The position numbers and the translations under genes were made by a program. The notes beneath the pieces were generated by a model, which searched no databases, had not been told where the DNA came from, and worked only from the letters and a program-made list of their open reading frames with translations. A stretch of 12,068 nt of DNA from Verrucomicrobia bacterium UBA3841. Its GTDB lineage: Bacteria > Verrucomicrobiota > Kiritimatiellia > RFP12 > UBA1067. The stretch covers positions 83,602-95,669 of the forward strand of contig DGHT01000036.1 in assembly GCA_002392765.1 (NCBI GenBank), in the 5' to 3' direction. Below, in pieces: positions 6,786-12,068 of this stretch. Numbering within the stretch: position 1 is the stretch's first letter; each line of letters begins with the position of its first letter.

Positions 6786-8455
6786 ATCAGAAACTTCCAG
6801 ACGCCTCCATTTGCCGGTCCCACATGCTCAAGCACATGGGCTTGTTTTAATATCTCTTGATATCGGATAATTGACCGCAATGGAATGTTTAATTCCCTCG
6901 CCAAACTACTATTTGAGCCTCCAGAATCTCTCATGTGAACATACATCTTTGCACATTTTTCGGCGATTCCATCTCGTAACGTGGGGAAAGCAGCGTTCAC
7001 AGCTTGACAAACCTCTTGTTCAACTTTTTGGGGTGTCGCCTCGCCGTCTTTTGGTGCCACTTTTAGTGCCACTTCTCCAGTTTTTGGTGCCACTTTTAGT
7101 GCCACTTCTCCAGTTTTTGGTGCCACTTCTTGGATGGTTGCTGCATTTTTTACTGCATCTTCTTGGGTAGTGTCTGTTTTTTCTTGGGTAGCACCCGCAT
7201 TTTCTTGGGAAGTTACTGCATCTTCCTCAAGTTCGACCTGAACCGTCACTATTGTCTGGTCTGGCTGATAGGTTTCCGTTATCGTCGGCTCTTCGTAGCC
7301 ATACTCTTTCCAGATTGAGTAGATGTCAGAAAGCCCCGTGCCCGAGCGTTCGCCAATGTTTATCAACGCGAAAATGTTGAAGATGCGGGAATTGCGCGCG
7401 TCGCTTCGCCCGCCGCCAATCGCCGCCTCCTTTGACATGCGCAAACAGCCTGGGTTGCGGAACATGAGCCTGCGGAATCGCTTTTCAATGACGATGCCCT
7501 GCCGTCCGTGGTAGTCGGCATGGATGAGCGCGTTGGCAAGCAATTCGCGCAACGCCTTGTGGACCTTCGTCTCGTTGATGCGCAAGCCACGTTCGTCAAG
7601 CCGAAACGGAACCTTCACCGACGACGTGACCTTGTCGTATATCCTGAAGTAGAAGTCGATGATGTTGCCGCTCCACGTCGCGTCATGCGCGGCCACGCGA
7701 TCCGTCCAGCGCGATCCGTCCGCAACGCCTTCACGGTAGTCGAGAAAGTAATTCGGGAGCACGTTCGATATCGTCACGAAATCGCCGAAGCAGATGAGGC
7801 CGGCGAGCATCGGACGCACCACGCCCTTGGCGTCCTTCCGCGCCGCGCCGATCTTCACCAAAAACTCGTCGTCGGGAATCCGCGTCCATGCATGTTCCGG
7901 CTTCGACTGTCCGAACATCAGGCGATAGCGTGCAATAGACTCCTGATTCAAGTCGGCAATCGTCATGTCCTCCATCAGACACGTATCGGCCGTCTCGGGA
8001 CACTTGTCGCGAATCATGGCCTCGACCGCCTCCTGCGAACAATGGTAGTCGCCTTCGCCATTGCGACGAAACGTTCCGCGAAAGACATCACGCCCGACAT
8101 AAACGGGCCGTTCCGTCCGCTCGGCACGCGGCACTTCAACGACGACAAGCGCCTTCCCCTGATAATCAACCTTGTACACCTGATGGTTGAAAAGAACGTT
8201 CGCGCTCACGCGCTGCGGATTGTTCGCTGCGTTCCAGACATCCGCTACAAGTTTGTTGGCATTGGTGACGCCGACAACCGAATGCTTGCCGTCATCCTCA
8301 TTGACACCGAGAATGATGACGCCGCCGTCGGTATTTGCAAAAGCACTGTACGACTCCCAGAACGAAGCCGGCACACCGCCCTTCGCCAACTTGAACTCAA
8401 CGGCATCCGTCTCGCTCTTGGCCAACAGCCGCTTTATGTCACTCTTCTTCAGCAT
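6782..8455 (-). CDS. AlbA_2 (Schlafen-type) / GHKL-ATPase regulator-like protein
   Basis: This is a putative DNA-binding ATPase-like regulator of the family often labelled ATP-binding protein or RecG-like transcriptional regulator; its targets are unknown. It has 557 residues and no signal peptide. Residues about 10-145 are an AlbA_2 domain (FKLAKGGVPASFWESYSAFANTDGG with GVNED). Residues about 290-410 are HATPase_c_4, with ELLANALIHADY (304-315) as N-box and GERSGTGLSDI (368-378) as G-box. Residues about 412-480 are a Gln/Glu/Lys/Pro-rich linker with an 11-residue tandem repeat. The last 70 residues look like a winged helix (NSSLARELNIPLRSIIRYQEIL). The ATG at 8455 is fixed by GGAGG 5 bases upstream. 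The in-frame extension upstream reads through DNA repeats and is rejected. A repeat cluster and a consensus promoter lie upstream. Confidence 0.87.
   Translation of the reverse strand: MLKKSDIKRLLAKSETDAVEFKLAKGGVPASFWESYSAFANTDGGVIILGVNEDDGKHSVVGVTNANKLVADVWNAANNPQRVSANVLFNHQVYKVDYQGKALVVVEVPRAERTERPVYVGRDVFRGTFRRNGEGDYHCSQEAVEAMIRDKCPETADTCLMEDMTIADLNQESIARYRLMFGQSKPEHAWTRIPDDEFLVKIGAARKDAKGVVRPMLAGLICFGDFVTISNVLPNYFLDYREGVADGSRWTDRVAAHDATWSGNIIDFYFRIYDKVTSSVKVPFRLDERGLRINETKVHKALRELLANALIHADYHGRQGIVIEKRFRRLMFRNPGCLRMSKEAAIGGGRSDARNSRIFNIFALINIGERSGTGLSDIYSIWKEYGYEEPTITETYQPDQTIVTVQVELEEDAVTSQENAGATQEKTDTTQEDAVKNAATIQEVAPKTGEVALKVAPKTGEVALKVAPKDGEATPQKVEQEVCQAVNAAFPTLRDGIAEKCAKMYVHMRDSGGSNSSLARELNIPLRSIIRYQEILKQAHVLEHVGPANGGVWKFLI
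7048..7133. repeat. 33-base in-frame tandem repeat in the regulator's linker
   Basis: Two near-identical 33-base units (7048-7080 and 7081-7113) and a partial third (from 7114) encode VAPKTGEVALK-type 11-mers on the minus strand; units 1 and 2 differ by about one base. The neighbouring 7140-7230 stretch repeats TQE/SQE codons. The period is a multiple of three, so copy-number change would lengthen or shorten the linker without a frameshift. Comparable TPQV-like repeats occur in linkers of other members of this family, by memory. Confidence 0.85.
8373..8394. repeat. 22-base direct repeat, copy inside the regulator gene
   Basis: These 22 bases, which encode KLAKGGV of the AlbA_2 domain on the minus strand, occur again exactly at 8633-8654, 260 bases away. 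Between the copies lie the regulator's start codon, its Shine-Dalgarno and the whole TGTCG repeat cluster. Confidence 0.85.
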
Positions 8456-8768
8456 GGTTTCCTCCGATGACATTCGACATTCGGCGACCGACAGCCGGGC
8501 GTCGCCCGACATTCGACAGCAGACTGTCGGTTGTCGAATGTCGCACCACGGTCGTCGGACGTCGAATGTCGATTGTCGCACCACTTTCGCCGGTTGCCGC
8601 CTGTCGGTTGTCGAATGTCGGTCTCATACTACCACACCGCCCTTCGCCAACTTGGCGTCGCGCGCGCCCGCAATCGGGGCAGGGCATAAGAGACTCCCCC
8701 CGTGCCAACAACGACACGAATACAGCAAACAATGCGCAGACTATCATATTCTGGAACATACTCTTCAT
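8439..8768 (-). CDS. Small signal-peptide ORF ahead of the regulator, possibly degraded
   Basis: I do not recognise a family. The ATG at 8768 opens a convincing export signal (MKSMFQNMIVCALFAVFVSL, then LARGES) followed by a single CPDC motif (about residues 30-33). AAAGG lies 10 bases upstream (8779-8783) and a consensus promoter just beyond. After about residue 46 the frame runs through the TGTCG repeat cluster (8468-8621), and the remaining 60 residues look like translated repeat, not protein. It overlaps the regulator start by 17 bases. The likely story is a small secreted protein whose original 3' end was lost or replaced by repeats. It might instead act only as a leader ORF. The total reading frame is 109 residues. 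Confidence 0.35.
   Translation of the reverse strand: MKSMFQNMIVCALFAVFVSLLARGESLMPCPDCGRARRQVGEGRCGSMRPTFDNRQAATGESGATIDIRRPTTVVRHSTTDSLLSNVGRRPAVGRRMSNVIGGNHAEEE
8461..8465 (-). promoter_or_regulatory. Shine-Dalgarno that fixes the regulator start
   Basis: On the minus strand GGAGG stands 5 bases before the ATG at 8455. It is among the best ribosome binding sites in the window and supports this start over the longer in-frame reading. Confidence 0.75.
8468..8621. repeat. Cluster of TGTCGAATGTCG direct and inverted repeats
   Basis: The 20-mer CTGTCGGTTGTCGAATGTCG occurs exactly at 8524-8543 and 8601-8620, and a shorter GTCGAATGTCG at 8561-8571. The opposite orientation, CGACATTCGACA, is at 8507-8518 and, diverged, at about 8469-8481. 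The copies at 8507-8518 and 8532-8543 form a perfect 12-bp inverted repeat with a 13-base spacer. Spacing between copies is irregular, so this is not a CRISPR array. The cluster lies directly in front of the regulator's Shine-Dalgarno and within the transcript expected from the consensus promoter, so operator sites or leader RNA hairpins are both possible. Confidence 0.85.
8633..8654. repeat. 22-base direct repeat, upstream copy
   Basis: This is an exact copy of 8373-8394. Here the KLAKGGV frame soon meets a stop (…GTAGTATGA on the minus strand) and belongs to neither annotated frame. It overlaps a small palindrome CGCCAA-C-TTGGCG at 8645-8657. Confidence 0.85.
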
Positions 8769-8792
8769 GTGCCGACAACCTTTACGCGCAAA

Positions 8793-8822
8793 ATTATACC
8801 ACACAGTTGCGTACTCTGTCAA
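8793..8822 (-). promoter_or_regulatory. Fully consensus sigma70 promoter overlapping the larE stop
   Basis: On the minus strand TTGACA (8822-8817) and TATAAT (8798-8793) are both perfect and 18 bases apart. The larE stop codon TAA (8796-8794) is part of the -10 box. Transcription would start near 8786 and run through the small signal-peptide ORF and the repeat cluster into the regulator gene, with about 330 bases of leader before the regulator. Confidence 0.8.
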
Positions 8823-9681
8823 AATCAAGATTCTCGTTCAGGCTTCCGGTCCGGTATCCCTGGAGATCAAGCGCGGTGTAAGCGAAACCGAGTCCCGCGA
8901 ACGCCGCCGAGATTTCGGCCGCATGAGCGGCAACGCGCGGAATATCGCCGGGCGGAACTTCGATGCGCGCAATGCCGCCGTGGGAGCGGACGCGAATCTG
9001 ATTCAGACCGAGCCTCGCATCCATAAGCCACTGTTCGGCGCGTTCCACACGTTCAAGTCCGGCGGCGGTTATGCGCTCTCCGTACGGGAATCGCGACGCG
9101 AGGCAGGCGAACGACGGCTTGTCGGCTGTCGGCAGGCCCATCCGCCTCGACAAGGCCCGGATCTCGGCCTTTGTGAAACCGGCGTCATGCAGCGGACTTG
9201 CCACGTAAACCTGGGAGGGACGCGCTCCATCGCGTCCGAATTCGCGAATGGCGCGCCGTCCCGGCCGATAGTCGCTGTCGTCATCTATGTTCGACCCTTC
9301 AAGCACCGCCCTCAATCCGTTCGCCTGCGCGAATTTCATCATCTTCCCGAAGATATCCTTCTTGCAGAGGTAGCACCTGTCGGGCGGATTCTCGGCGAAT
9401 CCCGGGATGTCCAGCACGCAGGAATCTATGATCTCATGGCGGATCCCCTCCGCGCGGCAGAACGCCGCCGCCTCGTCCAGCTCGCGCTTCGGGAAGGTGC
9501 GCGAACGGATCGTCACGGCCACTGCGCGGTCGCCAAGCTCCTCGTGCGCCACGCGCAGAAGGAACGTCGAGTCGACGCCTGACGAGAACGCGACGGCGGC
9601 GCTTCCGGTTTCCCGAAGCGCTGCGCGAAGCCGTTTCATCTTCGCGTTTTCGCTTTCATGTTTCTTGCAAAGTGATGTCAT
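8794..9681 (-). CDS. larE: LarE-type ATP-dependent sacrificial sulfur transferase
   Basis: In the lactate racemase system LarE adenylylates P2CMN and gives it sulfur to build the nickel-pincer cofactor. This 295-residue protein has an N-type ATP-pyrophosphatase loop AFSSGVDST (31-39), CYLC (Cys103, Cys106), EGSNIDDDSDYRPG (128-141), ACLASRFPYG with Cys193 at the place of the sulfur-donating Cys176 of L. plantarum, and IRVRSHGG (229-236) for phosphate contacts. Extra cysteines at 103 and 106 recall LarE forms that bind a [4Fe-4S] cluster. About 11 residues (150-161) interrupt the usual ELG-(V/R)-SPL join. No larA, larB or larC is in the window, so another role in sulfur transfer is possible. 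The ATG at 9681 is only 8 bases from a TATAAT; the ATG at 9639 is an alternative. Confidence 0.88.
   Translation of the reverse strand: MTSLCKKHESENAKMKRLRAALRETGSAAVAFSSGVDSTFLLRVAHEELGDRAVAVTIRSRTFPKRELDEAAAFCRAEGIRHEIIDSCVLDIPGFAENPPDRCYLCKKDIFGKMMKFAQANGLRAVLEGSNIDDDSDYRPGRRAIREFGRDGARPSQVYVASPLHDAGFTKAEIRALSRRMGLPTADKPSFACLASRFPYGERITAAGLERVERAEQWLMDARLGLNQIRVRSHGGIARIEVPPGDIPRVAAHAAEISAAFAGLGFAYTALDLQGYRTGSLNENLDFDRVRNCVV
9218..9237. repeat. Palindrome inside larE coding sequence
   Basis: GGACGCG and CGCGTCC form a perfect 7-bp stem with a 6-base loop (CTCCAT). It lies exactly where the LarE protein carries an extra stretch of about 11 residues (150-161) compared with the family. G/C-rich GGGACGCG-type palindromes are the style of other repeats in this window, so an in-frame REP-like insertion is inferred. 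Confidence 0.55.
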
Positions 9682-9779
9682 TTCAAATATTATACCATAT
9701 ACGGCTTGTTTGCGACCAGCGGGAATTTCTCCGCTTAAAATTGCAAAACAGGGGGAGGAACGCGCTGTACCGTTTGCGC
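9682..9779 (-). promoter_or_regulatory. larE upstream region with -10 box
   Basis: On the minus strand a perfect TATAAT sits at 9694-9689, with no good -35 box 16-18 bases upstream. The rest of this 98-base gap after pdxT holds a weak stem (AGCGG 9718-9722 with CCGCT 9731-9735) but no convincing terminator. If the -10 is real, the message begins at about 9682, directly at or beside the larE ATG. Confidence 0.45.
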
Positions 9780-10334
9780 TTAAGCCGTGGCGTTGAGCTC
9801 GGGATGCCAGGTGAAGGCGGTGATGTCGCGCCAGCGGACGGAAGTCGGCTTCCCGTCGAAAGACGAAAGCGTTTCTACCTCCGGCGAGAGGATGGCCGTT
9901 ATGGCCGGGGCGCGGATGAACGTCATCGGAACGTTTGGTTTTCCGTCGAATGTGCCGACAGTGGTGAAGCTGCCGAGCTGCCGCCCGTAGGCGTTGCGGC
10001 GCACCGCGACCGGCAGAACGCCGAACCATTTTTCCGGTCTCGTGCCGTCGCGCCGTCCGGGGTCGTCGATTTTCTCCGCGAGCAGGATCAGCCCTGCGCA
10101 CGCCGCAAAGACGTGGATTCCGCCGCGGATTCGCTCCTTGAGGGGTTCAAACATCCCGAGGTCGTTGATAAGCTTCCCCTGCACTGTCGACTCGCCGCCG
10201 GGCAGCGCGAGGAGATCCATGCCGCGCTCCACATCCGCGCGCTGCCGGATCTCGAACGTCTCCGCGCCCTGCGCGCGCCAGTACGCCTCCATCTCGGCAA
10301 ACGCACCTTGTACTGCCAACACTCCAACCTTCAT
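9780..10334 (-). CDS. pdxT: PLP synthase glutaminase subunit, short C-terminus
   Basis: PdxT hydrolyses glutamine and channels ammonia to PdxS for pyridoxal 5'-phosphate synthesis in the cytoplasm. The 184 residues show the class I glutaminase triad: nucleophile Cys79 in FAACAGLILLA (usually TCAGLILL), and His177 with Glu179 in TWHPEL. GVLAVQGAF (4-12) and LPGGEST (45-51) are diagnostic. The protein stops four residues after HPEL, whereas typical members continue about 15 residues (a helix with a conserved His). The catalytic residues are intact, so it is probably active. AAGGA lies 7 bases before the ATG at 10334. It follows pdxS by 91 bases, filled almost wholly by a CGCAAAG-type palindromic repeat. 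Confidence 0.93.
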   Translation of the reverse strand: MKVGVLAVQGAFAEMEAYWRAQGAETFEIRQRADVERGMDLLALPGGESTVQGKLINDLGMFEPLKERIRGGIHVFAACAGLILLAEKIDDPGRRDGTRPEKWFGVLPVAVRRNAYGRQLGSFTTVGTFDGKPNVPMTFIRAPAITAILSPEVETLSSFDGKPTSVRWRDITAFTWHPELNATA

Positions 10335-10351
10335 GGCTCTTTCCTTCTTGA

Positions 10352-10417
10352 GCCGCAAAGAACGCAAAGTTCGCAAAGATAAAATAGGAGCTTTGCGCTC
10401 TCTGCATACTTTGCGGC
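10352..10417. repeat. CGCAAAG-type inverted repeat between pdxS and pdxT
   Basis: The left arm runs GCCGCAAAG, GAACGCAAAG, TTCGCAAAG (10352-10378). The right arm has CTTTGCG (10391-10397) and CTTTGCGGC (10409-10417). The outermost 9 bases are perfect inverted repeats, and inner units also pair. It is the same family as 55-123. In the pdxS-pdxT message it would form a long hairpin just before the pdxT ribosome site. Confidence 0.8.
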
Positions 10418-10425
10418 CATGAAAC

Positions 10426-11298
10426 TTATTTTCCGCGCTCTTCCATGATGGTCTCGATTTCGTCGGCGTTGATGCCCACCATTGCCGGGCCGAGGTTCTC
10501 GGACAGTTTGGCGAGCAGATTCGCATCCTGCCAATTAGTGACGGCCTGCACGATCGCCGCCGCGCGCTTCGCCGGGTCGCCGCTCTTGAAGATGCCGGAA
10601 CCCACGAACACGCCTTCCGCGCCGAGCTCCATCATGAGCGCGGCGTCGGCGGGCGTCGCGACGCCGCCGGCTGCGAAGTTCACGACTGGGAGTTTGCCGT
10701 TGTCGTGCACGAACTTCACGAGGTCGAGCGGCGCGGCGAGTTCCTTCGCCGCCTCGTAGAGCTCGTCCTCGCGGAGCGAGACGACACGGCGGATCTCGCT
10801 CTGCATCTTGCGCATGTGGCGGACGGCCTGCACCACGTCTCCCGTGCCCGGCTCGCCTTTCGTGCGGATCATCGTCGCGCCCTCGCCGATGCGCCGGAGC
10901 GCCTCCCCGAGGTCACGCGCGCCGCACACGAACGGCACGGCGAACTTCGTCTTGTCGATATGGCGCACGTCGTCGGCGGGCGAGAGGACTTCCGACTCGT
11001 CGATGTAGTCGATTTCGATTGCCTCTAGGATGCGTGCCTCGGCGATGTGCCCGATGCGGCACTTCGCCATCACGGGAATCGAGACGGCCGCCTGTATGCC
11101 CTTGATCATCGCGGGGTCGCTCATGCGCGAGACGCCGCCCGCCGCGCGGATGTCGGCCGGGATGCGCTCGAGCGCCATCACGGCGCACGCGCCGGACGCC
11201 TCGGCGATTTTCGCCTGTTCGGGCGTCGTCACGTCCATGATCACGCCGCCCTTGAGCATCTGCGCGAGATTGCGGTTCAGTTCCTGTCTGTCGTCCAT
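10426..11298 (-). CDS. pdxS: PLP synthase synthase subunit
   Basis: PdxS condenses ribose 5-phosphate, glyceraldehyde 3-phosphate and ammonia to pyridoxal 5'-phosphate, as a dodecameric ring decorated by PdxT. The 290 residues match the very conserved family length. Asp22 (GGVIMDV), Lys79 (VMAKCRIGH) and Lys147 (MIRTKGEPGTG) correspond to Asp24, Lys81 and Lys149 of the B. subtilis enzyme. Other family blocks are MALERIPADIR, YIDESEVLSPADD and VNFAAGGVATPADAALMM. AGGAG lies 6 bases before the ATG at 11298, which makes this start firm. It shares strand with pdxT downstream and cysK upstream, with a repeat in each gap. Confidence 0.98.
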   Translation of the reverse strand: MDDRQELNRNLAQMLKGGVIMDVTTPEQAKIAEASGACAVMALERIPADIRAAGGVSRMSDPAMIKGIQAAVSIPVMAKCRIGHIAEARILEAIEIDYIDESEVLSPADDVRHIDKTKFAVPFVCGARDLGEALRRIGEGATMIRTKGEPGTGDVVQAVRHMRKMQSEIRRVVSLREDELYEAAKELAAPLDLVKFVHDNGKLPVVNFAAGGVATPADAALMMELGAEGVFVGSGIFKSGDPAKRAAAIVQAVTNWQDANLLAKLSENLGPAMVGINADEIETIMEERGK

Positions 11299-11309
11299 AA
11301 GTTACTCCT

Positions 11310-11409
11310 GAGGCAATTGCAAAACCTGATAGGGTGCGAGACCTCACGCCGCTGCGGCGGGCTGGGGTCAGCCCGCCCTACCGGATTCGCGGGGTTTTGC
11401 AATTGCCTC
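11310..11409. mobile_element. MITE-like palindromic element between cysK and pdxS
   Basis: Perfect 17-bp terminal inverted repeats, GAGGCAATTGCAAAACC (11310-11326) and its complement (11393-11409), bound 66 bases. Inside is a second hairpin, GCGGGCT (about 11358-11364) with AGCCCGC (11370-11376). There is no coding capacity. The element abuts the pdxS Shine-Dalgarno on one side and ends 6 bases from the cysK stop on the other. No target-site duplication is obvious. It could be a non-autonomous mobile palindrome, or it may serve as a transcript-end structure for cysK. Confidence 0.6.
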
Positions 11410-11415
11410 TCATTT

Positions 11416-12068
11416 TTATTCGAAAAGCCAGGTCGACAGGTAGCGCTCGCCGGTGTCGGGGAGAAGGGCGACGATCGTCTTGCCCGCGAACTCCGGACGC
11501 TTCGAAAGCTCAAGGGCGGCCCATAGCGCCGCGCCGGAAGAGATGCCGACGAGGAGCCCCTCGTTCGCCGCTGCCGCGCGCGCCGTCGCGCCGGCGTTTT
11601 CGGCGGAGGCCTTGATCACTTCCGTGAGAAGCGACGTGTCAAGCACTTTCGGAACGAACCCCGCACCGATGCCCTGGATTTTATGGGGACCTGGCTGCCC
11701 GCCGGAAAGAACGGGAGACGTGTCGGGTTCTACGGCGAAGAGCTTCACGTTCGGGTTCTTCTCCTTCAGGTACTTGCCCGTGCCGGTGATCGTGCCTCCA
11801 GTTCCGACGCCCGCCACGAACGCGGCGACTTCGCCGTTCGTGTCCGCCCAGACTTCCGGCCCTGTCGTGCGGTAGTGGAAGTCGGGGTTTGCGGGGTTCT
11901 CGAACTGCTGCAGAATCACGGCGCCAGGCGTGGAGTCGCGAAGCTCGTTTGCCTTGGCAATCGCACCCTTCATGCCGGCCGCGCCGGGCGTGAGGACGAT
12001 TTCCGCGCCGTATGCCGCCGCGAGCTTGCGACGCTCGATCGACATCGTCTCGGGCATGGTGAGGATGA
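11416..12068 (-). CDS. cysK: Cysteine synthase (O-acetylserine sulfhydrylase), 5' end missing
   Basis: The enzyme makes cysteine from O-acetylserine and sulfide with PLP. The window holds the C-terminal part of about 216 residues of a usual 300-310; the gene runs off the right edge, so the start and the PLP-binding lysine are outside. ILTMPETMSIERR, GAEIVLTPG, FVAGVGTGGTITGTG (the phosphate-binding loop), KLFAVEPDTSPVLSGG, KIQGIGAGFVP and GISSGAA are all typical of CysK and distinguish it from CBS by length and context. The frame is open up to the last base: ILT precedes the MPET that could be mistaken for a start. The stop TAA is at 11416-11418. It heads a minus-strand cofactor/sulfur block with pdxS, pdxT and larE. 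Confidence 0.95.
   Translation of the reverse strand, partial: ILTMPETMSIERRKLAAAYGAEIVLTPGAAGMKGAIAKANELRDSTPGAVILQQFENPANPDFHYRTTGPEVWADTNGEVAAFVAGVGTGGTITGTGKYLKEKNPNVKLFAVEPDTSPVLSGGQPGPHKIQGIGAGFVPKVLDTSLLTEVIKASAENAGATARAAAANEGLLVGISSGAALWAALELSKRPEFAGKTIVALLPDTGERYLSTWLFE

Noticed and set aside
7508..8470. Long plus-strand frame of 320 codons
   Set aside because: It is the complement of the AlbA_2/GHKL regulator gene, whose domain motifs are clear on the minus strand; the plus-strand product has no recognisable motif.
6782..8584. Longer regulator starting at 8584
   Set aside because: The additional 43 residues are a translation of the TGTCG repeats, and a strong ribosome site supports the ATG at 8455.
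8468..8621. CRISPR array
   Set aside because: The repeated unit occurs in both orientations with irregular gaps and no equal-length spacers, and no cas gene is present.
6782..8822. Anti-phage defence system based on the Schlafen-type AlbA domain
   Set aside because: The domain order AlbA_2, HATPase_c_4, HTH is that of common regulator-like proteins; no nuclease or partner effector is adjacent.
8467..9582. Plus-strand frame of 371 codons opposite larE and the repeat cluster
   Set aside because: It begins in DNA repeats and continues as the complement of larE.

Overview
The window is GC-rich bacterial chromosome. It holds core metabolic genes set among short palindromic repeats. I infer an anaerobe of the Verrucomicrobiota/Kiritimatiellota/Lentisphaerota kind. 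The grounds are a biotin synthase that lacks the usual first auxiliary-cluster cysteine, a PdxST-type vitamin B6 route, a CdsA with a non-canonical signature, many CGCAAAG-type and G/C-rich dispersed repeats, and weak Shine-Dalgarno use. No rRNA, tRNA, CRISPR array, transposase or phage gene is visible, and the taxonomic guess comes from style rather than a marker gene.

Layout. Positions 1-510 are non-coding and repeat-rich, ending in a good sigma70-like promoter. On the plus strand come an exported tyrosine-phosphatase-like protein (511-1779) and a small helical protein (1802-2047). A structured leader precedes the purA-uppS-cdsA block (2268-4985), whose genes overlap. A hairpin separates it from the convergent minus-strand pair bioB and a YgjP-like metallopeptidase (5052-6544), joined by an ATGA overlap. 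Then comes an accessory island, also on the minus strand (6604-8822). It has a fully consensus promoter, a small signal-peptide ORF, a cluster of TGTCGAATGTCG repeats, a regulator with AlbA_2, GHKL-ATPase and probable HTH parts, and a frameshifted signal-peptide ORF. Upstream of it on the same strand lie larE, pdxT, pdxS and the 3' two thirds of cysK, which runs off the right edge.

How the genes work together. purA makes adenylosuccinate for AMP synthesis. uppS and cdsA make the undecaprenyl carrier and CDP-diacylglycerol for the envelope. bioB closes biotin synthesis. pdxS and pdxT form the PLP synthase, and cysK is a PLP enzyme. larE is a sulfur-transfer enzyme without its usual lar partners here. 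Sulfur and cofactor metabolism is therefore the theme of the right half.

The least ordinary stretch is 6604-8822. A direct repeat of 22 bases, an inverted-repeat cluster, a consensus promoter buried in the larE stop codon, a repeat-bearing linker inside the regulator and two broken or tiny secreted ORFs all meet there. I do not see a clear new defence or mobile system. The repeat-regulator arrangement is the best candidate for undescribed biology, and an in-frame palindrome inside larE is the second.
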